Shown one piece after another: positions 26,893 to 35,404 of a stretch of 64,000 nt of DNA. The stretch is from assembly GCA_017472665.1 (NCBI GenBank), contig JAFUOS010000013.1, positions 124,001-188,000 of the forward strand, written 5' to 3'. Every line of letters begins with the position of its first letter. The first letter of the stretch is position 1. The notes beneath the pieces were generated by a model. It worked only from the letters and a program-made list of their open reading frames with translations, had not been told where the DNA came from and did no database searches. Source of the DNA: Tyzzerella sp. GTDB lineage: Bacteria; Bacillota; Clostridia; Lachnospirales; Lachnospiraceae. The position numbers and the translations under genes were made by a program.

Positions 26893-27636
26893 ATGAGAAA
26901 TATAAAATTAGTTTTAGAATACGACGGAAGCCGCTACCAAGGCTGGCAGAGATTAGGGAAAGACGAGTCGACCAACACGATTTCCAATAAAATTGTAGAA
27001 GTTATTAAAAAGATGACAAACGAAGACGTAGAACTTTTCTGCGGAGCCAGAACTGAAGTCGGTGTGCATGCATATGGACAAGTGGTCAATTTCAAGACAA
27101 CAACAGATATGACACTCATCGAAATCAAGCGTTATCTGAACCGTTATCTTCCAATGGATATCGCAGTAATTGAAATCGAGGCGATGCCAGAACGCTTTCA
27201 TGCACAGCTAAATGCGGCTTCGAAAGTTTATCTATACCGCATGGCAATCAACGATGTGCCAAGTGTATTTGAAAGAAAATACGTGTATCATTCATTCAAA
27301 AAGCCAGATGTGGAAGCAATGAAACAGGCAGCGCAAGTTTTAGTAGGAAAACATGATTTTAAAAATTTCTCTACAGTAAAGAAGAACAAATCTACCGAGA
27401 AAGAAATCTATGACATCGACATTTACGAAGATGGGAATGAGATTCAATTCACCATCAGCGGAAATGATTTCCTTCACAATATGGTGCGTATGATTCTTGG
27501 CACCCTTATTGATATCGGACTTGGCAATCGCAAGAAAGAAGAGATTGAAGCGATTTTTGCAGGCAAAGATGGAGTAGTTTCCAGTGCCCCGGTCGACCCA
27601 AAAGGGCTCTATCTTCAGGAAGTTCACTATAAATAG
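26893..27636 (+). CDS. truA: tRNA pseudouridine synthase A-like protein with Asp-to-Glu at the catalytic position
   Basis: The 247-residue protein follows the TruA plan: LVLEYDGSRYQGWQR at the N-terminus, RYLNRYLPMDIAV, RFHAQLNAASKVYLYR, GKHDFKNFS and FLHNMVRMILGTLI. TruA isomerises U38-40 in the tRNA anticodon stem. The normally invariant RTDAGVHA, whose Asp attacks the uracil ring, reads RTEVGVHA here, with Glu55. The gene is also alone rather than in the usual ecfT-truA-rplM-rpsI group. It may be a second TruA with changed activity. Confidence 0.87.
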   Translation: MRNIKLVLEYDGSRYQGWQRLGKDESTNTISNKIVEVIKKMTNEDVELFCGARTEVGVHAYGQVVNFKTTTDMTLIEIKRYLNRYLPMDIAVIEIEAMPERFHAQLNAASKVYLYRMAINDVPSVFERKYVYHSFKKPDVEAMKQAAQVLVGKHDFKNFSTVKKNKSTEKEIYDIDIYEDGNEIQFTISGNDFLHNMVRMILGTLIDIGLGNRKKEEIEAIFAGKDGVVSSAPVDPKGLYLQEVHYK

Positions 27637-27738
27637 GAAACGCCAGTGAAAACACGGCTTGCTATTTTTGTCTTCTCATGGTAAGATAAGCGTTGGTAAA
27701 TATAGAGTTTAGTACACAGTTATGGAGGAAATTCATAC

Positions 27739-29388
27739 ATGATCAGCACAAGTAACATTACATTGCGCGTTGGAAAAAAAGCATTATTTGAAGATGTAAA
27801 TGTAAAATTTACAGAAGGCAACTGCTACGGACTCATCGGAGCAAACGGTGCCGGTAAATCTACATTTTTAAAAATTTTATCAGGAAAGTTAGAGCCTACA
27901 AAGGGAGAGGTAATCATCACTCCAGGACAGAGACTTTCTTTCTTACAACAGGACCACTTTAAATATGATGAGTACCTGGTTCTCGATACAGTCATCATGG
28001 GAAATAAGAGACTGTATGAAATCATGAAAGAAAAAGACGCCCTGTACATGAAAGAAGATTTCACAGAAGAAGATGGAATCAAAGCCAGCGAATTAGAAGG
28101 TGAATTTGCGACCATGGACGGCTGGAATGCAGAGTCTGATGCGGCAACCCTTTTAAATGGTCTTGGAATTGATACAGAATTACACTATAAATATGTAAAA
28201 GATTTGACAGGTCCAGAAAAAGTCAAAGTGCTTCTTGCACAGGCTTTATTTGGAAATCCAGATATCTTACTTTTGGACGAACCTACCAACCACTTGGATT
28301 TAGATGCCATTGCATGGTTAGAAGAGTTCCTCATCAACTTTGACAATACGGTAATCGTGGTATCCCATGACCGTTACTTCTTAAATAAAGTTTGTACACA
28401 GATTGCAGATATCGATTATGGTAAGATTCAGTTATACGCAGGTAACTACGATTTCTGGTACGAATCAAGCCAGTTGATGATTCGTCAAATGAAAGAAGCC
28501 AACCGTAAGAAAGAAGAAAAGATTAAAGAATTACAAGAATTCATTTCCAGATTTAGTGCCAATGCGTCAAAATCAAAACAAGCTACTTCTCGTAAGAGAG
28601 CATTGGAAAAAATCCAGTTGGATGAGATGCGTCCATCCAGCAGAAAATATCCATACATTGACTTCAGACCAAATCGTGCGATTGGAAACGAAGTCTTGAT
28701 GGTAGAAGGACTTTCAAAAACGATTGACGGCGTAAAAGTATTGGATAATTTGTCATTTACAATCGGCCGTGAAGATAAAGTTGCATTTGTCGGCGGAAAT
28801 GAATTAGCAAAAACTACTTTATTCAAGATTCTCATGGGAGAAATGGAGCCGGACGAAGGAACTTACAAATGGGGTGTTACAACATCACAAGGCTACTTCC
28901 CAAAAGACAGCTCACACGAATTTGACAATGACGATACTATCGTAGAATGGCTTACACAATATTCCGAAGAAAAAGATGTTACTTATGTACGTGGATTCTT
29001 AGGAAGAATGTTATTCGCAGGCGATGATGGCGTGAAGAAAGTAAAAGTTCTCTCAGGTGGAGAAAAAGTACGCTGCTTATTATCAAAATTGATGATTTCA
29101 GGAGCAAACGTACTCATCCTTGACGAACCTACGGACCACTTAGACATGGAAGCAATCACAGCACTTAACAACGGAATGATAAAATTCCCAGGTGTCTTAT
29201 TATTTGCTTCTCGTGACCACCAGATCGTACAGACCACAGCAAACCGTATCATGGAAATCGTTCCAGGCGGCAAGTTAATCGATAAGATTACGACTTACGA
29301 TGAATATCTGGAAAGCGATGAGATGGCAAGAAAACGTCAGACATACACAGTTATGAATGTGGAAAATGAATTAGAAGACGAAGAATAG
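27739..29388 (+). CDS. ABC-F family ATPase (ribosome-associated type), atypical second cassette
   Basis: The 549-residue soluble protein contains two ABC domains and no membrane span. Domain 1 has Walker A GANGAGKST (residues 34-42), signature TGPEKVKVLL in place of LSGGQ, Walker B ILLLDEPTNHLD and SHDRYFL. A linker rich in Lys/Glu (residues about 240-300) matches the P-site tRNA-interaction motif region. Domain 2 has a degenerate Walker A GGNELAKTT, signature LSGGEKVRC, LILDEPTDHLD and SRDH where SHDH is expected. This resembles the YbiT/YkpA side of the ABC-F family. It acts on translating ribosomes; antibiotic protection is not indicated. Confidence 0.88.
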   Translation: MISTSNITLRVGKKALFEDVNVKFTEGNCYGLIGANGAGKSTFLKILSGKLEPTKGEVIITPGQRLSFLQQDHFKYDEYLVLDTVIMGNKRLYEIMKEKDALYMKEDFTEEDGIKASELEGEFATMDGWNAESDAATLLNGLGIDTELHYKYVKDLTGPEKVKVLLAQALFGNPDILLLDEPTNHLDLDAIAWLEEFLINFDNTVIVVSHDRYFLNKVCTQIADIDYGKIQLYAGNYDFWYESSQLMIRQMKEANRKKEEKIKELQEFISRFSANASKSKQATSRKRALEKIQLDEMRPSSRKYPYIDFRPNRAIGNEVLMVEGLSKTIDGVKVLDNLSFTIGREDKVAFVGGNELAKTTLFKILMGEMEPDEGTYKWGVTTSQGYFPKDSSHEFDNDDTIVEWLTQYSEEKDVTYVRGFLGRMLFAGDDGVKKVKVLSGGEKVRCLLSKLMISGANVLILDEPTDHLDMEAITALNNGMIKFPGVLLFASRDHQIVQTTANRIMEIVPGGKLIDKITTYDEYLESDEMARKRQTYTVMNVENELEDEE

Positions 29389-29408
29389 AATTACGAAAAA
29401 GAAAAGGG

Positions 29409-29441
29409 ATAGCCCCGTTCGCAGGAACGAGGCTATTTTTT
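29409..29441. terminator. Bidirectional terminator between the ABC-F gene and the minus-strand cluster
   Basis: ATAGCCCCGTTC and GAACGAGGCTAT pair around GCAG with one mismatch, then TTTTTT. A-rich sequence on the other side allows function on both strands. Confidence 0.85.
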
Positions 29442-29753
29442 CGGCCCTTTTCCAGGATTTCCATTTGCGCCTTTCATTTGGTTACGCATCATGGTTTGGA
29501 CGAGCTGTACAGTTTTGTCAATATTTTGCTGCTCAGCAGGAGATTTGCCCTGTTTCAGCACTTGTAAAATTAAAGACATTTCATCGGGAGTAAATTGGAT
29601 GCCTCTCTTATTGGCATTCATAATCAGGGACATCATAATTGGTGCCATGGCACTTCCAGATTTTCCCTCCACCTGAGATGCAGCCATTTTAAATAGTTCT
29701 AATTTTGCCGGGTCCATATCTTTTAAAGCCGGGTCATTAATCCAATCTATCAT
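29433..29753 (-). CDS. Small hypothetical protein, Met-rich, last gene of the minus-strand cluster
   Basis: The start at 29753 is preceded by AAGGAGG with good spacing. The 106-residue protein begins MIDWINDPALKDMDPAKLEL and continues with amphipathic helices (MAPIMMSLIMNANKRGIQF; EMSLILQVLKQ) to a Gly/Lys/Pro-rich tail (GANGNPGKGPKK). I do not recognise the family. Its start lies 17 bases inside the upstream gene, so the two are translationally coupled and may form a complex. Confidence 0.7.
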   Translation of the reverse strand: MIDWINDPALKDMDPAKLELFKMAASQVEGKSGSAMAPIMMSLIMNANKRGIQFTPDEMSLILQVLKQGKSPAEQQNIDKTVQLVQTMMRNQMKGANGNPGKGPKK

Positions 29754-30213
29754 CGTTATTACCTCCTTCGGATGAATTGCGATTGTTCTCTGGTTCATTC
29801 TCGCCAGAAAACATCGTATTGTACATTTCGAACATACTCTGCTGTTCAGGCGTAAGCATGCCTTGCATCATAGACATCGGGTCGAAGTCTCCATCGGCTC
29901 CGGAAGCTTCCTGAAAACTCTGGAACATTTCCATCATACTCATCATATTCATAAGGTTGTCAATCGATTCACAGGCAGAAGAGGGCATATAAGGTCTTAA
30001 TTCCTGAATGATGTCCTGGGTAGAATGAGCAGTCTGCCTGAAAGAACGAAAAGAAGCAAGTGTATTCTGAAATTCCACGAATTTTACATAAATGGCCATG
30101 ATGCGCTGCGTCTGCGGAGGCAGATATGGAATTAGTAATTTCGTGATTTGCAGAGACTGTGTTGTAATTCTGCAGTCGAAAGGGGTCATTTGCGTGATGT
30201 TCCAATCTTCCAT
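29737..30213 (-). CDS. Hypothetical helical protein, second gene of the minus-strand cluster
   Basis: I chose the ATG at 30213 because GGAGG lies five bases upstream; a TTG at 30225 overlaps that box. The 158-residue protein begins MEDWNITQMTPFDCRITTQ. It has helices with many Met (NLMNMMSMMEMFQSF, DPMSMMQGMLTPEQQSMFEMY) and an Asn/Glu/Gly-rich disordered end. No family is recognised. With the Cys-rich gene upstream and the Met-rich gene downstream it could belong to spore coat or similar low-complexity assemblies, but that is only a guess. Confidence 0.65.
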   Translation of the reverse strand: MEDWNITQMTPFDCRITTQSLQITKLLIPYLPPQTQRIMAIYVKFVEFQNTLASFRSFRQTAHSTQDIIQELRPYMPSSACESIDNLMNMMSMMEMFQSFQEASGADGDFDPMSMMQGMLTPEQQSMFEMYNTMFSGENEPENNRNSSEGGNNDDRLD

Positions 30214-30306
30214 AAGTGCCTCCAAAAACTTACGTTGTCAATATATATGAATCAGAAATGGAAAATATGTAAAAGAGTCCGCAAAAAGCGAACTCTTAGA
30301 TAAAAA

Positions 30307-30582
30307 CTAGCATCCGCAGTCGTTGTCACAACCACATCCGCAGCCGCTTCTGCCGAACAAACCATTGTTGCCGCTGCAGAAGATTAAGATGAGGATGATC
30401 CAGATACAGCTGTTGTTGCCACAGTCGTTGTCACATCCACAGCCGCTTCTGTTCATTCCGAAGCCGTTACCGCAGAATAAGAGGATTAAGATAATCCAGA
30501 TACATGAATTGTTATTGCAGCCACATCCGCAGCCAGATCTTTCGTTACGTCCACATCCAAAGTTTGAACTTAAGTCTCCCAT
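30307..30582 (-). CDS. Small Cys/Gly-rich protein with duplicated hydrophobic segment
   Basis: The 91-residue protein is made of Cys/Gly/Asn blocks (RSGCGCGCNNN, RSGCGCDNDCG, RSGCGCGCDNDCGC) alternating with two nearly identical hydrophobic stretches (NNSCIWIILILLFCGN and NNSCIWIILILIFCSG). It resembles the small high-cysteine proteins of Clostridia sometimes labelled 'chorion class'. The internal repeat shows it grew by duplication. A spore-coat or membrane-surface role is possible. A GGAGG box precedes the ATG. The antisense reading frame here has no independent support. Confidence 0.75.
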   Translation of the reverse strand: MGDLSSNFGCGRNERSGCGCGCNNNSCIWIILILLFCGNGFGMNRSGCGCDNDCGNNSCIWIILILIFCSGNNGLFGRSGCGCGCDNDCGC

Positions 30583-30662
30583 AATGAAGCCTCCAGAAAT
30601 TTTATTTACAGTTCATAATATGTAACAGGTGAAAATGTGTGCATGAGATTTTTGAATGTTTA

Positions 30663-30691
30663 TTGACAATGCAAAAAAATTTTTATATTAT
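30663..30691 (+). promoter_or_regulatory. glmS: Near-consensus promoter of glmS
   Basis: TTGACA (30663-30668), a 17-base spacer and TATTAT (30686-30691) give a leader of roughly 35 bases. This leaves no room for a glmS ribozyme. Confidence 0.8.
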
Positions 30692-30733
30692 ATATTGATT
30701 GGAAATAATCCGATAAAAAGGGAGGAAATAAAA

Positions 30734-32572
30734 ATGTGCGGAATTGTAGGATTCACAGGGAATCAGCAGGCAGCACCTATTTTATTAGAAGGTCTGGCAA
30801 AGCTGGAATACAGAGGCTATGACTCAGCAGGTATGGCTGTACGAAATGATTCAAATAAGGTGGAAGTAGTAAAAGCAAAAGGAAGACTGAAGATACTTGC
30901 AGCGAAGACAAACAATGGTAAGGCACTTGTTGGAACATGCGGTATTGGTCATACACGTTGGGCAACGCATGGGGAGCCATCCGAAGATAATGCACATCCA
31001 CATTGCAGCGATGATGGAGAAGTAGTTGCTGTTCACAATGGAATTATCGAGAATTATCAGGAAATTCGAGAAAAATTGTTGAAAAATGGATATGTATTTT
31101 ATTCACAGACAGATACAGAAGCAGCGGTAAAACTCATTGACTATTACTATAAGAAATATAACATGGGGCCAATCGATGCCATTAACCGTACCATGGTTCG
31201 TATCCGTGGTTCTTACGCACTAGCAGTGATGTTCCGTGAGTATCCGGGAGAAATCTGGGTAGCTAGAAAAGACAGCCCGATGGTAATTGGTATTGCAGAT
31301 GGAGAATCTTATGTAGCATCTGATGTACCTGCAATTTTGAAATTTACACGTAATGTATACTATATTGGCAACTTGGAAATTGCAAAACTTCAAAAAGGAG
31401 AAGTGCATTTCTACAATCTGGATGGCGATGAGATTCAAAAAGAACTGACAGAAATCAAATGGGATGCTGAAGCTGCTGAAAAAGGCGGATTTGAACATTT
31501 CATGATGAAAGAAATCCACGAACAGCCAAAAGCAGTGCAAGATACGTTGAATTCGGTTGTGAAAGATGGAAAGATTGATTTTTCGAATCTTGGGATTACA
31601 GAAGAAGAGATTCAAAGCTATAGCCAGATTCATATTGTGGCATGCGGTTCCGCTTATCACGTAGGTGTTGCAGCACAGTATGTGATAGAAGATTTGGTGA
31701 GAGTACCAGTCAGAGTAGAACTGGCATCAGAATTCCGTTATCGTAAGCCGCTATTAGCGAAGGATGAACTGGTCATCATCATTAGTCAATCAGGAGAGAC
31801 AGCAGATAGCCTTGCAGCACTCCGTGAAGCAAAAAATAAGGGTGTAAAAACACTTGCGATTGTCAACGTGGTAGGAAGTTCGATTGCAAGAGAGGCAGAC
31901 CATGTATTCTACACTTTGGCGGGACCAGAAATTTCTGTTGCAACTACGAAAGCATACAGTACACAGCTCATTGCAATGTATGCGCTGGCGATTGAATTCG
32001 CGAAAGTCAGAGGCGAAATGGGTGAGGAGAAATACGCGGAACTGATTGCCGAACTTGGAACGATTCCTTGCAAAATCGAGCGAATTTTGGATGATAAAGA
32101 ACGTATTCAGTGGTTTGCAGCAAAATTTGCCAGTGCGAGAGATGTTTTCTTTATCGGAAGAGGCATGGACTATGCTATTAGTTTGGAAGGAAGCCTCAAA
32201 TTAAAGGAAATCAGTTATATTCATTCGGAGGCTTATGCGGCAGGCGAACTTAAGCACGGCACCATCAGTTTGATTGAAGATGGTACGTTGGTAGTCGGTG
32301 TCCTTACTCAGCAGGATTTATATGAAAAGATGATTAGTAATCTGGTAGAAGTTAAGAGCCGTGGTGCGTATTTGGTTGGACTTACAAGTTATGGAAATTA
32401 CAGCATCGAAGATACGGTTGATTTTACAACATATATTCCGAAAACAGATGAACATTTTGCAACCAGCTTGGCAGTAGTGCCATTGCAGTTGATGGCATAT
32501 TATGTGAGTGTGGCAAAAGGTTTGGACGTGGATAAGCCGAGAAATTTGGCAAAGAGTGTAACGGTAGAGTAA
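30734..32572 (+). CDS. glmS: Glutamine--fructose-6-phosphate aminotransferase (isomerizing)
   Basis: The start at 30734 is fixed by the need for Cys2 (MCGIVGF) as the N-terminal nucleophile of the glutaminase domain; a longer reading would include the promoter. RGYDSAGMAV, GIGHTRWATHG and HNGIIENYQEIR mark the glutaminase half. From about residue 285, two SIS domains (ACGSAYHVG, ISQSGETADSL) bind the sugar phosphate, and the end DKPRNLAKSVTVE is the conserved tail. The enzyme makes glucosamine-6-phosphate, the first step to UDP-GlcNAc for the cell wall. Its 612-residue length is normal. Confidence 0.97.
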   Translation: MCGIVGFTGNQQAAPILLEGLAKLEYRGYDSAGMAVRNDSNKVEVVKAKGRLKILAAKTNNGKALVGTCGIGHTRWATHGEPSEDNAHPHCSDDGEVVAVHNGIIENYQEIREKLLKNGYVFYSQTDTEAAVKLIDYYYKKYNMGPIDAINRTMVRIRGSYALAVMFREYPGEIWVARKDSPMVIGIADGESYVASDVPAILKFTRNVYYIGNLEIAKLQKGEVHFYNLDGDEIQKELTEIKWDAEAAEKGGFEHFMMKEIHEQPKAVQDTLNSVVKDGKIDFSNLGITEEEIQSYSQIHIVACGSAYHVGVAAQYVIEDLVRVPVRVELASEFRYRKPLLAKDELVIIISQSGETADSLAALREAKNKGVKTLAIVNVVGSSIAREADHVFYTLAGPEISVATTKAYSTQLIAMYALAIEFAKVRGEMGEEKYAELIAELGTIPCKIERILDDKERIQWFAAKFASARDVFFIGRGMDYAISLEGSLKLKEISYIHSEAYAAGELKHGTISLIEDGTLVVGVLTQQDLYEKMISNLVEVKSRGAYLVGLTSYGNYSIEDTVDFTTYIPKTDEHFATSLAVVPLQLMAYYVSVAKGLDVDKPRNLAKSVTVE

Positions 32573-32606
32573 AAAATATAGCATGTCAAAAGTACTTGAT
32601 GTATAT

Positions 32607-32645
32607 AGCCTAGAAACACTAGAAAATGGTGGTTTCTAGGCTTTT
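32607..32645 (+). terminator. Rho-independent terminator after glmS
   Basis: AGCCTAGAAAC (32607-32617) and GTTTCTAGGCT (32632-32642) form a perfect 11-base stem, then TTTG. Confidence 0.85.
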
Positions 32646-32690
32646 GTTTGCCCAGCATGGGCAAACTCTTAAGGGTGAAAGTCCCAGCAT
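32646..32690 (+). mobile_element. Fragment resembling the 5' end of a group II intron
   Basis: GCCCAGCATGGGC followed by AAACTCTTAAGGGTGAAAGTCCC-like sequence matches what I remember of the first 40 bases of bacterial group II introns. No reverse transcriptase gene or domain V follows; the next recognisable sequence is an acyltransferase fragment. It is therefore a truncated relic or insertion scar. Confidence 0.45.
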
Positions 32691-32741
32691 GGTCGGCTTG
32701 GAAAACAGCATATCTGCATGGATATGCAAGACCAGCCCGTT

Positions 32742-33430
32742 GTCATGACGTACACAAAGTGAAATTATTTCTGATTTTTCTTGTTATATACGGGCATTTA
32801 ATTGAGCCAAGAATTTGGCAATCAGATGTGCTTATGGTACAATATCGTTGGATTTATCTGATCCATATGCCATTGTTCAGTTTTATATCAGGACTCTTCT
32901 TGCATAATGCGAAAGGATGCAAAAAACAACTTGCGAGAAAATTTCCATTATACATTCTATTACAGACGATTGCTGTTATTGTGGGAAAAGGGGCGATTAA
33001 ACCGTTAACTCCTTTTTGGCATCTGTGGTACTTATTAAGCTACTGCATATGGCTATGCTTCGCGTGGATATGGTTCCGTTTTTGTAAGGGCAAAGGAAAG
33101 CTGATAATTCTGATAGGTTCTGTTGTGATTGGATGTATTGCCGGTCTTGTTCCGTTTGTTGGGCGTGAATTGTCATTATCGAGAACACTGGTTTTCTTCC
33201 CGTACTTTTGGATAGGTCTAATATGCAATTCGGATTTCCCTTGGAAAAAACTTCGGCTTGTTGGTATTGCATCGTTTGTATTGTCTTTTCTTCTGATAGT
33301 TTGTGGCGGTAACAACATTTCGGTAGTTTATTTATATCATGCTGCACCGCACGGAAATCTCAAAAACGGTATTTTGTATGTAACACATATGCTGATGCGG
33401 TGGCACGGAAATTTATATGGCATTGTTCCT
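32742..33430 (+). pseudogene. Acyltransferase-3 family membrane protein, truncated at both ends
   Basis: The reading frame codes for VKLFLIFLVIYGHLIEP, SFISGLFLHNAKG, PFWHLWYLLSY and further hydrophobic spans typical of acyltransferase family 3 (O-acetylation of cell-surface glycans). The usual start (a charged N-terminus and ATG) is replaced by the intron-like fragment. After about 210 residues the match stops at CGGNNISVVYLYHA, so the last spans are missing, and the frame runs into the sigma-factor gene. It is probably not functional. Confidence 0.65.
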
Positions 33431-33450
33431 AAGGAAAGGAGGGATAATAG

Positions 33451-33936
33451 GTGGCGACCTTTCAAAACGTCTATGAAGAATATGCTCAGCCGGTCTATCG
33501 ATTCCTCTTATCCCTGACAGGAAATGATGATTTGGCAGAGGAACTTCTGTCAGAAACCTTTTATCAAGCGTTTCGGCATATTGATAAATTTGAGGGTAGA
33601 TGCAACCTTTACACTTGGTTATGTCAGATTGGGAAAAACGCATGGATCAAGGAATGCTGTAGGAATAAGAGATATAGTGAAATAAGTTTAGATGATTTGG
33701 ACATTCCTGATAATCAACCTTCGTTGGAGGAGACGGTTATCAATAAGGAAATGTATCGCAAAGTTCTCAAGGCACTACAAGATTTGGAAGATCCCTATCG
33801 AGATGTGTTTATATTACACGCTATCGGTGAGGTCAAGTTAAAGGAAATTGCCTGTATTTATGAAAAAACAGAAAGTTGGGCGAGAGTTACATATTTTAGA
33901 GCAAAACAACGAATTGCACAGGAGGTATCGAAATGA
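33451..33936 (+). CDS. ECF-type RNA polymerase sigma factor
   Basis: GTG at 33451 follows AAAGGAGGG. The 161-residue protein has sigma region 2 (YEEYAQPVYRFLLSLTG, AEELLSETFYQAFRHIDKF, YTWLCQIGKNAWIKE) and region 4 (LEDPYRDVFILHAIGEVKLKEIA, SWARVTYFRAKQRI). It lacks region 3, as expected for ECF factors. It overlaps the anti-sigma gene by four bases, so the pair is co-translated. It should direct transcription of envelope-stress or similar genes; the target promoter is unknown. Confidence 0.9.
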   Translation: MATFQNVYEEYAQPVYRFLLSLTGNDDLAEELLSETFYQAFRHIDKFEGRCNLYTWLCQIGKNAWIKECCRNKRYSEISLDDLDIPDNQPSLEETVINKEMYRKVLKALQDLEDPYRDVFILHAIGEVKLKEIACIYEKTESWARVTYFRAKQRIAQEVSK

Positions 33937-34729
33937 AATTAGATTGCAAAGTCATAGAGGATTTATTACCGCTATATTTAGATAATATGTGTTCTGAACA
34001 ATCGAGAAAAATGGTTGAAGAACACTTAGCGGAATGTGAAGAATGCCGACGCTTGGTTAAGAGCACACAAACCGTTCAGATCCCGCATATTGAACCGGAA
34101 AAGCCTGCTGCAGACAGTGCAGTGAAAAAAAGCTTTAAGAAAATCCGTTTTCGCTGGTGGATATCCGTTTTGGCTGTACTGATTCTTGTGCCGGTTATAT
34201 TCCTCGGATGGAATCAATACCATGGTCGTGGAGTTCATTATACAAACATTTATGAAATGCAGATCGGCAATGCCTTTATGAAATGCTTAGACGAAGGTGA
34301 TTATGAAAAAGCATACCAATATATTGATATTGATGGCTTAAAACAAGAATGGTTAGAGCAATGGTTTGATGAAAAAAACTTGAAAATATCCAGTCAGACG
34401 GCCTTGCAAAATTCTGTGAATACGGAGCGAAAGTAGAGGAAAACGGTGGAATTCAGGGATACGAGTATATAGGAATATCACTTTACGCTCAGGATAATGA
34501 CAGTACACCTATTTATCAAATAATATTCAAGATAAACTATGCGGGCGAAGAAACACTATTTGATATTATGGTTTCCGATGATGGTATTGAATATTTTAGC
34601 GGAAGCGAAAGTTTCATTACAGATCCACTTGCACAATTCGCTATTTGGAGTGAGTATCTTTGGCAAGATTATGAAGGGTGTTACTATGATCCTGATTCGA
34701 AAGATTATGTTTATCCGAATGGAAAATAG
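33933..34729 (+). pseudogene. Zinc-finger anti-sigma factor with a -1 frameshift
   Basis: The first frame (33933-34436, 167 aa) has the zf-HC2 motif with His31, Cys35 and Cys38 (HLAECEECRR) and a membrane span at residues about 72-93. It then ends soon after an A7C run at 34372-34379. The -1 frame continues without a break from CTT at 34379 to TAG at 34727, coding for SDGLAKFCEYGAKVEENG, GYEYIGISLYAQD and WQDYEGCYYDPDSKDYVY, a plausible extracellular sensor domain. Either one A was lost, or ribosomes slip at A AAA AAC, a known slippery heptamer. The ATG overlaps the sigma gene. Confidence 0.7.
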
Positions 34730-35137
34730 TAAGCTATAAAACTTGCTACACGGCAGTTGAAAGGCGTCGCTACGGCGGTGCCTTTGCTTATGCACACCGT
34801 GACTCGCCACCATTGATTTTTATACTGTTTAAGGTGGAGTTGAGCCGACATAAACAGTATGGCATTTTGAATTATTCAAAGCCGTTACATATGAGCATCT
34901 GATTTGAAGCGAGAGTTAACGCTCCCGCCGATTATTAGTGTTGATATGTAACGGCTTTTTATTTTTTCTCGAAAGTCAGTTGTACTTAAAAAACTGAATG
35001 ACCGTCTGAATGGGATACTCCGCCAAGACTTCTCTTATGGGAACGAGCGAGAAAACGCCGCTGAAAAAGCAGGGGCAGGAACGACATTCGGGTAGAACGG
35101 CAAAACCAAAGATACCTGCCGAAAGGAGTGATTGAAA
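34730..35137. other. Intergenic scar with two perfect long hairpins
   Basis: ATACTGTTTA (34822-34831) pairs with TAAACAGTAT (34851-34860). AAAGCCGTTACATAT (34878-34892) pairs with ATATGTAACGGCTTT (34944-34958), the latter followed by a T-run. After 34975 a frame reads SVVLKKLNDRLNGILRQDF and stops near 35097, perhaps the tail of an element gene. Base composition is more GC-rich than the neighbours. It looks like leftover mobile-element sequence. Confidence 0.55.
34878..34968 (+). terminator. Terminator-like hairpin with 15-base stem
   Basis: The stem arms 34878-34892 and 34944-34958 are fully complementary, the loop is 51 bases, and TTTTATTTTTT follows. Confidence 0.6.
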
Positions 35138-35404
35138 ATGCAGATGACCAAAGGTGAACGACTTGTAGCCGAAATGCTCGGAGATATACCGCAGACGGGG
35201 ATGCCCGTGCTGACCGAGGAACACCCATTTCTTCGGAAAGTAATTGCCTTTATGAAAACGAGAAAAGAATGGATCGGTACGGCTACCGATCTGCTGAACG
35301 CTGTCGGAGATAATTACACCCCGCCCAATACTGTCACCAAATTGTTGCGGAAATATGATTATCAGTATCTATACAAGGAAAAAGGAATTGGTAAGTGCAG
35401 ATGA
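35138..35404 (+). pseudogene. Fragment resembling the C-terminus of an element-encoded replication/primase protein
   Basis: ATG 35138 has GAAAGGAGTG upstream. The 88 residues (MTKGERLVAEMLGDIPQTG, RKEWIGTATDLLNAVGDNY, PPNTVTKLLRKYDYQYLYK) resemble the winged-helix-like end of ICE or phage replication proteins that carry a TATxLLxALG...TPNxxxKLL pattern. Composition and codon use (GC-rich) differ from the flanks. The end passes directly into a different gene fragment, so it is truncated. Assignment to a family is tentative. Confidence 0.45.

Noticed and set aside
30323..30625. Plus-strand open frame rich in Pro/Gln/Leu
   Set aside because: It is the exact antisense of the Cys/Gly-rich gene and has no ribosome binding site; the repeats explain its openness.
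30692..30733. Possible glmS ribozyme in the glmS leader
   Set aside because: A near-consensus promoter leaves only about 35 bases of leader, too short for the ribozyme, and its core is not seen.
32648..33517. Intact acyltransferase gene of 289 residues
   Set aside because: Its start would be a TTG within the intron-like fragment with no ribosome binding site. Conserved ends of the family are missing and the frame runs into the sigma-factor gene.
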